This document shows, one piece after another, positions 55,441 through 64,000 of a DNA stretch of 64,000 bases. A program made the translations under genes and the position numbers. Each line of letters starts with the position of its first letter. Position 1 is the first letter of the stretch. The stretch spans positions 434,001-498,000 of the forward strand of contig CP038115.1 of NCBI GenBank assembly GCA_004519485.1, read 5' to 3'. The notes under the pieces are model-generated. The model searched no databases and was not told the DNA's origin. It was given only the letters and a program-made list of their open reading frames with translations. The DNA is from Nannochloropsis oceanica. Its lineage: Eukaryota > Sar > Eustigmatophyceae > Eustigmatales > Monodopsidaceae.

Positions 55441-57700
55441 ATGTGCCGTTTCTGCGAGCGAGCCAAAGTTCAACTATCCGGAGAGCCCTTCACCCCGTCC
55501 ACCTCCACCTCCACCTCTTCCTCCTCCTCCGCCTCCTCCTCCTCCTCCTCCTCCGCTCCCTATGCTACCTACTCATACGCGGGTCTCTCTATAGCCGAGC
55601 GGCTGGAGATCGAGGCCTGTGCCCTCCTTCAAAACAAGCGCCTCCCTGTCACACGTACGTCCCCTCCATCCATTCATCTATCCCTCCCTCTCTTCCTTCC
55701 TCTCTGCAGCCTAATACGCAACACACATTTTCCCATACCCTACGTGCCTTCCTCCTTCCCTCCCTCCCTTCCTTCCTCCCTCCCTTATGCTCTATGATTT
55801 TCCTCGGCCCTGAAAGCCCTCCCCCTCTCAATCACTTCCCTCGTTCCCTCCCACCCATGGCAAGTCATCTTCGAGACCCTACCTCCCTCCCTCCCTCCCT
55901 CCCTCCCTCCCTTCCTCAGTGCTGTGTGGATATCTCGGCTCCGGGAAAACCACCCTCCTCAACCACATTCTCCGATCCGCTCACGGCAAGCGCCTGGCCG
56001 TCATCGAAAACGAATTCGGCTCCGTCAGCATCGACGACGCCCTCCTTCCCTCCTTCCCTCCCTCCCTCCCTTCCTCCTCCACCTCCTCGAGCTTGCGAAG
56101 GGAGGCGAGGAAGGAGGCGGAGATAGTATTGATGCCCAACGGCTGTCTGTGCTGCCGAGCCCGTCAGGACCTTGTAACGGCTTTTATGGATATATTGGAG
56201 GCAAACACTCACCAACAGAAAGGTAAGTCACGCTCTCCCTTCCTCCTTCCCTCCCTCCCTCCTTCCCTCCCTCCCTCCCTCCCTCCCTCGCTCCCTTCCC
56301 TCCGTCTCGCAAAGTCCTACCCTTTTTCCTATTCACTTCAACTACCCATCCGCCCGCCCTCCCGCCCTCCCTCCCTCCCTCCAGGCCTGCCTACTCTATC
56401 TCTTGATGGTCTTATTCTCGAGCTCTCAGGTCTCGCAGATGTGGGCCCTGTCGTACAGACTTTCTTTTCGGATCCTCAGGTAAACCCTCCCACCCTCCCT
56501 CCTCCCTCCTTTTTCCCTCTACTCCGATTTACTCTCCCCTCCTTACCTCCTCCCTCCTTTCTTCCATTCACTTCACTCTCCACTGATCCCTCACCGCTCC
56601 CTCCTCCCTCCTTTCCTCCCTCCCTTCAGGTCCAAGCGCAGCTGCGTCTCGATGCCATCATTTGCGTCGTTGATGCGCACGCGCTTTCAAGGGCCTTGGT
56701 TCTGCAGGGAGGGAGGGAGGGAGGGAGGGAGGGAGGGAGGGAGGGAGGTGTAGAGGTAGCGTCGTTGGAGCTTATTGCCGAGCAGCTGGCTCTGGCAGAT
56801 CGGGTGCTTCTGAACAAGATGGACTTGTTGGAGGGGGAGGGAGGGAGGGAGGGAGGGAGGGAGGGACTGAGGGAGTATGTGGGGGAGATGGCTCCGGGGG
56901 CTGTGCTACTGGAGTGTGTGAAGGGCGAGGTGGAGATAGAGCAGCTCTTGGGCCTAGAGGCATTTTCACTGGCCAAGACGACGATGGGGAGGGAGGAAGG
57001 AGAAGGAGGGGGGAATCGTCATGGTCGTCATGATGAGGAGGGAGGAGGAGGGAAGGGGCACCAGCATACGCATGCTCAAGACGGGAAGGAGGGAGGGAGG
57101 GAGGGACGGAGGGAGGGACATGTTCATAAACGGTTGGGTTTCACCTCCATCGGGATTGAGGTTACTGACGGGCCGTTGGAGTGGGCGGCGTTTGAACAGT
57201 GGCTCGGAACGCTCTTGACAAAATCGACGCAGCCTGTGGTGGCTGCTCCTGGAGAGACTGCATCTCCCTCCCTCGCTCCTTCGGCCTCTCTATCGATCGA
57301 TGAAGTGGCTGCTCCTATTCCTACCACTGCCGCCTCCACCTCTGCTCCTGCGCCTGGTGAGGACCCTTCGACCGTCCCTCCCTCGACACAGCAGCAACGG
57401 CAGCAACGACAGCAGCAGGAACAGGTGATTGTCCGTCTGAAGGGTATAGTGTATGTGACCAAGAAGACTCCTTACCGTCGCGCCACAATTGTTCAGAAAC
57501 GCGTCGTACTCCAAGGCATCTACGGCCACCTCGAAATGGACGAGGCAGAAATCCCTCCCTCCCTCCCTTCCTCGCCCTCCCCCCCACCGTGCTCCAAGCT
57601 CGTGGTGATCGGGCGATTCGGGGATGCAGGGGCGCTGAAGAAGGAGATGGAGAGGGGGCTGTTGGAGTGCTTGGCCCCGGGGTGGTATTCAAAGAGGTAG
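55441..57700 (+). CDS. CobW/COG0523 zinc metallochaperone GTPase (ZNG1/CBWD-like)
   Basis: Exons 55441-55654, 55920-56222, 56385-56479 and 56630-57700 join in frame to 560 residues. The P-loop GYLGSGKTTLLNHIL, ENEFGSVSIDD, the metal-binding NGCLCCRARQDL (CxCC), LILELSGLADVGPVVQTFF, DAIICVVDAHAL and the guanine motif LLNKMDLL are all present. A histidine cluster (HGRHDEEG, KGHQHTHAQDG, GHVHK) lies before the C-terminal CobW_C domain (GIVYVTKKTPYRRATIVQKR, VVLQGIYGHLEM). Such GTPases deliver zinc to client metalloproteins. Unlike ordinary family members it has an N-terminal cysteine (MCRFCERAK) and serine-rich extension. In-frame GGGA tracts at 56704-56748 and 56836-56868 are translated as GREG repeats. 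Confidence 0.9.
56704..56748. repeat. (GGGA)n tract translated inside the CobW-like gene
   Basis: About eleven GGGA units are read as repeated Gly-Arg-Glu-Gly after RALVLQ. There is no GT..AG pair that would remove them, so they are coding. Confidence 0.75.
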
Positions 57701-58396
57701 GGATGAGACTTCCTTCCTTCCCTCCCTTCCACCCTCCGTCTCCCCATCCATCCCCCAAAAAATGGGGCGGGGAAGAGGGAGAATATGAAGAGAGGAGGAG
57801 GGGGAATGAGGGATAGCTTTAGGATTAGTCATGGTTAGCTTACGTAGTAATGTTAAAAAAAAGAATGAACAGCCTCTAGTCGACATGTCGTTGGTTGACG
57901 TCTTCGGATACACCGTCTTTTCCTTATGTGTGTTTTGGTGCTAGTCATGGAGTAATGTGTCAAATGGCGAGAATCACCCGTTCACACAAAAAGCGATGGG
58001 TAGGTAGATAGCGCTCTGACTCAAGGCAGAGACTGACCACCACGTAATGTTATGTGACACAGTAAGGGGGATTGGTTTGCCAATTCAGCGTTAATAATCT
58101 TTAATTTTCCTGTGTCCTCATAGCTTTTAGGGTCACCTTGAAATCCAGGAGAATAAGAGGGCTGTAATGAGCCCTTCCAAAGTACGTCTTTCCAAAATTT
58201 CTCCACCCTCTTCTTCCCCTTCTCCACCGTCAGCTCCCTCTCCTACTTCTACTCCTCTCATTCCTGAAACAGTCCATCGCCTAGATATAAATACTCATTA
58301 CAATATTTACACACCAACTCAAGAACGACCGTGCGCACTTCCCACTTAATGCCACCCTCCTTCCCTCCCTCCTTCCCGCCTTTCCTCCCACCCTCT
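57701..58396. other. Intergenic, tail to tail
   Basis: 696 bases between the CobW-like stop and the stop of the PDZ gene on the other strand. They are mostly unique, AT-rich between 57820 and 58200, with no supported gene. Confidence 0.5.
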
Positions 58397-61300
58397 CTAC
58401 GGCCTCCAGGCCATCATCCTCGTCCACACCTCCATATTCCTTACCATCACCGAGCAAGGCAACGTCGTCCTTCGCACCCTCTCCACCACCCCTCCCTCGG
58501 TCACTCCCTCCAGCACATCCTCCTCGTTAATTTGCAGCAACACCATCCCTGTTTTGATCTTCCCACTGCGTTGCGCCGGGCCGGGCAATCGTTGGAAAGC
58601 TCGTACCACGGGCCAGACCTCCCTCCCTCCCCCCCTCCCTCCCTGCCTCCCTCCTCCCAGCTCCTCTTTTCCTGCCTCTTCGTTCTCCTTTTTCTCCTCC
58701 TCCTCCGTCGGTGGAGAAGGGCCAAAAACGACGCCCCATCTCGTCAAAGGAGGATTCTGAATCACCAGATCAAACACTGCCTTCCCTCCCTCCCTCCCTC
58801 CCTCCCTCCCTCGTTCAAATGACAACGTGACTGGAAAATCAGCCGGCTTCAACCTACCAATCATTTCAACCCCCCTCCTGAACCCTTCCTCCCCCCTCCC
58901 TTGCTGCCCTCCTTCCCTCCCTGCCGTCTTCACCCCCCTCACCGCCACCAGTCTGTCTCCTTCTTTCACTTTTCCTGATGCCTCCAGGGGCCCTTGGGCT
59001 GTGAGACGAAAGCCTGTCACTATGCACAGCATGGAGGAGGAGGAAGAAGGGGAGGAGGAGAAGGTCGAGGGAGGGGCACGGAACAATGCCACGTCCAAGT
59101 CGAGAAAGGGAGAGTCCAGGGAGGAAGAGAGGGCGGGAGGAAGGGCGAGCTCTACGAGGGTGTCAGGGCTGGCCTTGCCGAGGGTGAGGGTCATTGGTCG
59201 AGAGGGATCGCGTAGGAGGGAGGTGGTGTGGGGGAGGGAGAGAGGGAGGGTGGAGACGCCGTTGATCGCCAGCAGCACGTCACCAACGGAAACCTTTCCA
59301 GAAGCTTCCGCAGGGGAGAGGGAGGGGGGAGAGGAGGGGGCGAGAAAGCCAGAGACGAGGAGGACATTGCCTCGTTGCAAGGTGGGCCAGGCCCGAAAGC
59401 GAATGCCAGCAGATGACCCGGAGAATGTAAAGGTGGTGGCTGGGTAAGGGGGAGGCGTTGCCCCTCCCTCCCTCCCTCCCTCCTCCCCTTCCTCTTTCCC
59501 TCCCGCCTCCTGGACGTCTGCTTCGTGCAAGGACAAGGCAGTGAGGGAGGGAGGGAGGGAGGGAGGAGTGGGACGGATGGATGGAGGGAGGGAGGGAGGG
59601 AGGCGGAGATGGAGGGTGAAGGGTCGAGGGAGGCGTCGGACATAAGGTATCACATTGATAATGGTGACATGACGAAGAGATTTGCCGTTAAGTCCGATCC
59701 AGGTAGCGCCTTGCAAGTCTCGAGGGGTGGGGAGGGAGGGAGAGAGGGAGGGAGGGAGGGAGGGAAGGGCACGGGCGACTGCTCCGTCGGAGGAGACGCT
59801 CCGGATGACAATGAGGCCGTAGCAGAGCGGGTTGGGAGGGGGGGAAGACGAGGAGGAGGAAGAGGAGGAGGGGTGGGGGGGCGGGGCAAAAGCAAGGGAG
59901 GGAGGGAAGGAGGGCGGTAAGGGAGGGGAATTATCTTCCTTCGTGCTTTCGTCTTTGTAGATGTCCACGTGCAAACCCAATGGGCCGGGGTCCTTGATCT
60001 CAAGGGCAATGATATGCCCCTCCTTCCTTTCCTCCGTCCGTCCGTCCCTCCCTCCCTCCTCCTTCTCCACAGGCAAGGCCCGGGCGAGCTGCGTCTCAGG
60101 GGGCTGGCGGAGGGCAGCGAGTCGAGCAGCAGCAGCAACAGCAGCAGCATCAGCAGCCGTGTAGGGGGGGAGGGAGGCGAGCTTGAGCCCCGTAAGACGG
60201 GATAGGAGGGGCCAAGATGTCCTGAGGGAGGGAGGGAGGGAAGGAGGGAGGGAGGAAGAGAAGGAGGGCTGAGTGGGAGCGAGAACAATGGCAACAGCTG
60301 CAACTAGAGAATTAGGAGGGTGGAAACGACCAAGGGAGGGAGGAAGCGAGGGAGGGAGGGCGCGCACCTAACCGCCTCATTAAGCATCCCTAGCAAGTCG
60401 CTCATGTGGTCCATCAGCACGTCTGTGAGCTTCGCGACAACGCCGTCCTTGATGGTTGATGCCGCTAGTGTGACGAGGAGGTTGTAGAGCCAGGCTAAGC
60501 CTCCCCCTACCTCCCCGCACTGAATGTCCAGCTTCTCGATACTGACGAGGCAGGAGGAGAGGACTATGATGGGCTCTACCTCNNNNNNNNNNNNNNNNNN
60601 NNNNNNNNNNNNNNNNNNNNNNNNNNNNNNNNNNNNNNNNNNNNNNNNNNNNNNNNNNNNNNNNNNNNNNNNNNNNNNNNNNGAGGGAGGGGGGAGGGAG
60701 GGAGGGGGAGGGAGAAGGAGAAGGAAACATAAATACTTCAAGAGATGACAAATGTTGGCGACAAAGAGCCTCGCTCCCTCCCTCCCTCCCTCCCTCCCTC
60801 CCTACCCTTGGACGCCGGCACTGCCTCCGGGTGCATGAAACGAGAAAGGATAGAGACACCCCTCTCTTTAAGGAAGGCGAATTCAGGCGCCGATGCCAGG
60901 CCGTCGTAGCGATCGCGGAGGCGGGTCAGGCCTGCGGACGGGGAGGGAGGGAAGGGGAGTGGATAATGAAGAACAAGTAAACAGATTTATCGGTTAGGGG
61001 GCCATGGATGAGAAAGAGAGAGGGAAGGAGGAAGAGAGGGAGGGAGGGAGGGAGGGAGGGTGGCTCACCATGGAAAAGACGTTGCATTATTCTGGTTCGA
61101 CGGAAGCGGCTTTGGATCTGAGCAAGCACCCGCCACTCCCGACGCACCTACATGTATAAGATACATAAATATATATATATATATGTGTGTGTGTAAGTGT
61201 GTGTGTGTGTAAGAGTGTGTGTAATTGTGTATAAATGCATCATTACATACATATGGGTGTGTGTGGGGGTGTGCATGGTGTATGCAACGGTAAGACCACC

Positions 61301-63150
61301 GTGTGAGTCAGCTGCATTTCCTACCACTACCACCCCTCCCTCCCTCCCTCCCTCTCTCCCTCCCGCCTTCCTTCCCTCCTTTCCTCACGGTCCTCCTTCC
61401 ATCTTTGATCTCCCATCCTCCTTCTTTCCCTCCCTCCTTCCTTCCTCCCCTCCCTCCCTTTTCACCTCTGCCAGTATATCTCCAAGAACTGCGTCTTTCT
61501 CTGCCCGGCACAGCAAAGCTGTCCACACCGAGGGAGGGGGGGAGGGCGAGGGCGAGGGCGAGGGCGAGGGCGAGGGCGAGGAGAGCCGGAAGGAGTAAGG
61601 GATGGTGGTAGTGGAGGAGGCAGACATTAGCTCGTGGACACGGGGCCAGCCTAGAGGGAGGGACAGAGGGAGGGATGGAGGGAGGGAGGGAGGAAGCGGA
61701 GGGGTTGTAAAAGCCAAATGTACACGACAACTATCATGTGCCAAGCATCTTTCCCTCTCTTCCTCCCTCCCTCCTACCCCCCCTCCCTCCCTTCCTCCTA
61801 TCTCCCTCCCTCCCCACCTACCTCCATCCCCGGCCATCCCGAGCAAGGCCGGCAATTCCCACAACGCTGACGACGCTGCCGCCTCTGCACCAGTCGCCAC
61901 CCCTCCCTCCCTCCCTCCCTCCCCCTCGCCCTTGTCCAAATCCACCGCGCCCACCGCCTCTCCCATCGCCCACACGCCCCCCCTCCTACCCCTCCCTCCC
62001 TCCCTCCCTCCTCCTTTCCTCCACACGGCAAACACGGGGGTCAGGAGATGTTCGAGCACGGGCTGTGTCCTCGCTTTAGGGGAAACCAGCTCCTCGGCTC
62101 TCAGCAAACGGATCACCTTCCTTCCCACCTTCTTTCCTTCCCTCCCGCCTCCGCCTCCTCCTCCTACTCCTCCATTCCTTTTTCCTTCTAGTCCGTCCTC
62201 TTCTCCCCTAACCTCTCCTTCCCTTCCTCCCTCCTCACACAGCACGTGGTACACCCGCTCCCGTGGGTCATACCGCAAACAAACTCCCTTCCTCCGTCCC
62301 GCCCTTCTTCCCTCCCCCTCTTTCTTCTCCCTCCTCTCGAGTAGCTCTACTTCAAGGGCAGGGGAAGCGGCCAGGCGGCGGAGGAGGGCACTGGGGTGAA
62401 AGTAGGCGAGGGCCTGAAGGAGGGAGGGAGGGAGGGAGGGAGGGAGAGGTGTTATTGTTTTCACTCGGCCAAGGACTAGATGGAAGAAATTGACACAAAT
62501 TATATAAATCCATTTATGAAGATTGCTAGTAGCGCTGTTACAGGGGGGGGATATAAAAACATAGGATGTAAGGCGGATATAAGGGTGGGAGGGAAGGAGG
62601 GAGGGAGGGGGGGATGAAGAGAGGGATCTCCGTACCGTCCCATCGCAGCCAAACCGATTCCACAGCCGCACGATGTGCACATTTCCTTTCTTACGAAAAT
62701 CTACCAGAACCCCCACGCCGGCTGTCGTAAGGACGCAAGCACCAAGAGGGGCGGCTGATCTGAGGAAGGGAAGGAGGGAGGGAAGGAAGGAGGAAAAGAG
62801 GGAGGGAACGACAAGAGGATTCGCAGGCAAGGATCTCCGGGAAAACTATAGAAATGTATCGCAATAAGCACGCACCTGTCCAATACATCCGTTAACCGAA
62901 TGTAACAAACAGCGTTCCATTCTAACCGGATCTCAAGCATGCCATCCTCAGCCCTGAAGCTCCGGAGAGTGCCCCACCCATAAGGGGTCAAGACCACCAA
63001 CCATCGCTCCCATACACATGGCGCTGACGACGCAAGGAGAATATGGCTGTTTAAGTCGATGGCGAGGTCCCTGTCCGAAGGCAGGGGTGCTGGAAGTACT
63101 GCCACAGCAGCGGGGGCGGCAGCGGTGCTAGCTTTAGCCTCCCCTCCCAT
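58397..63150 (-). CDS. Large multi-PDZ protein of unknown function, one exon cut by an assembly gap
   Basis: Exons 63150-62876, 62759-62636, 62413-61822, 61650-61466, 61147-61069, 60931-60806, from inside the gap to 60368, and 60221-58397 keep one frame through all visible junctions. The N-terminal half has two related segments (WLVVLTPYGWGTLRSFRAED, GMLEIRLEWNAVCYI and ACVLTTAGVGVLVDFRKKGN) of a barrel-like G-x-G-x-L module. A basic IQ-like helix (AQIQSRFRRTRIMQRLF) and helical sequence follow. The C-terminal exon has four PDZ-like domains: GPLGLHVDIYKDE to RPFTLHL; SAGIRFRAWPTLQRGNVLLV with SVGDVLLAINGVS; SGKVKEGDRLVAVRGVKTAG; and RWGVVFGPSPP with SGKIKTGMVLLQINEEDVLE. This suggests a scaffold. 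The family name is unknown; exons upstream of 63150 are possible. Confidence 0.72.
60583..60682. other. Assembly gap of 100 N
   Basis: One hundred N bases interrupt the sequence, flanked on the right by GGGA repeats. The 5' end of a PDZ-gene exon and its 3' splice site lie inside. Confidence 1.
61151..61275. repeat. TA/TG microsatellite cluster in a PDZ-gene intron
   Basis: ATATATATATATGTGTGTG and later TGTGTGTG/TGTGTGGGGG units lie in the intron between 61148 and 61465. Confidence 0.7.
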
Positions 63151-64000
63151 GCCTGAATTGCTCCTGGCGGAATAAAATTGGATAGACGCCACGCAGCTCC
63201 TCAAGGCAGGCCTGGCTGTGGTAAGAAAATATGCCTGCTGTCTGTATTGAATGGGAAGGCATTTTAGACGTAAATTGAGTTAAACACGAGCTCGGTCTCC
63301 CTCCCTTCCAATTCCAAGAAGGCTACAACTACTCCGTTCCTGCTTGCTTCACTTTGGCGAGAGCGGCGATGAGCGTCATAGGGCCGCGACAATTTACTAG
63401 TCACAAAGCCACAAGACACACAAGACAAGACACAAGCACACAGAACACACTGCACACAGCCTGTCCCTCATATGTCGACCTCCCCAGTGACCCTCGAAAT
63501 CACTGCAATGAACTATACCTGCGTTGCCTTCGCTTCATTGCCCGGGCTTTGACGGCCCCAACCTCTTGCCGAGCCGGCCGCATCCCTTCCCCGTAGCTCC
63601 GGCCACACCTCACACGCCACACAGGACTGAGCCGCTCAACAGGCAGGTAGCATGCTCCGCCTCTCTCTCGGCGTGATTTCCTTGATGACATTCGCTCCAT
63701 GCCAACCTCATCTGCATGCAGCACATGCAGGGGAGCAGCAGCGCCACCACCACAACCACCTGCACGACCCATTTGCGCATCTCTTGCTCTCCTTGTCATT
63801 AAGTGATACCTGCTGCCAGCAACCTTGCCGTTATTCCCAATATCCAGTCAAGATGCTCAATCACCTTTATTATCCCCAATCCCCCCAGCCGCGCCAAACA
63901 ATACCATAGCCAACGCGCTCCTCTCCTCGCTTCTTCTATTTCCTGGCCTTCCTCGCACCAAGCCCAGGAAGCAGGGGACAAAAGAAGACTGGCCAACAAC
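63151..64000. promoter_or_regulatory. Upstream region of the PDZ gene, no gene recognised
   Basis: 850 bases of unique sequence run to the window end. The PDZ frame continues open to 63204 without another ATG. Open frames beyond 63500 on both strands show no recognisable motif. It should contain the PDZ gene promoter and possibly leader exons. Confidence 0.4.

Overview
This is a 64 kb piece of a nuclear genome from a eukaryote. Nearly every gene has spliceosomal introns with GT..AG ends. The gene set (MSH3, ELOF1, a LARP4-type protein, uS15, eL21, a dynein-arm assembly factor) is eukaryotic. A photosynthetic heterokont (stramenopile) alga is the best guess. Two proteins start with a signal peptide followed by a cleavage region ending in Ala-Phe, as in heterokont plastid preproteins. 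One of these is a photolyase-like/alpha-beta hydrolase fusion of the plant and algal type, the other an FtsH-related protease without its AAA part. Gene density (about one per 3 kb), moderate GC and abundant (CCCT)n/(GGGA)n tracts would suit a eustigmatophyte of the Nannochloropsis type. That is inference, and the cilium gene DNAAF11 argues for caution.

Layout. 1-7249: the 3' part of MSH3 (+), a METTL21-like methyltransferase (-) and an uncharacterised algal protein (+). 8131-17856: two paralogous multi-pass membrane proteins in opposite orientation, with a PAQR seven-helix receptor gene (-) between them. 18743-28090: ELOF1 (-), a very long low-complexity LARP4-like protein (-, frame break in an 18-base C run) and an unrecognised acidic protein (+). 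28889-34907: the photolyase/hydrolase fusion (+), tail to tail with the HEAGH protease (-). 35731-41509: galactokinase with a C-terminal membrane segment (+), a secreted amphipathic protein (-) and a small protein with a mitochondrial-type N-terminus (+). 43074-45925: divergent ribosomal genes uS15 (-) and eL21 (+). 46463-49812: DNAAF11 (-) and two small signal-peptide proteins (+). 50096-57700: a mitochondrial-carrier-like protein (-) with a 293-base CAA repeat in one intron, a VTT-domain protein (+) and a CobW/ZNG1 zinc GTPase (+). 58397-63150: a multi-PDZ protein (-), interrupted by a 100-base assembly gap.

The genes are mostly housekeeping and form no single pathway or operon. The most distinctive feature is the tetranucleotide tract (CCCT)n/(GGGA)n. 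It sits before most 3' splice sites and often, as its complement, just after the 5' splice site of the same intron. It also occurs inside coding exons, where it is read as Gly-Arg-Glu-Gly or Leu-Pro-Pro-Ser repeats. Most long open frames in this window are products of these tracts and are not genes. I saw no rRNA, tRNA, CRISPR array, transposon, LTR element or virus-like element.
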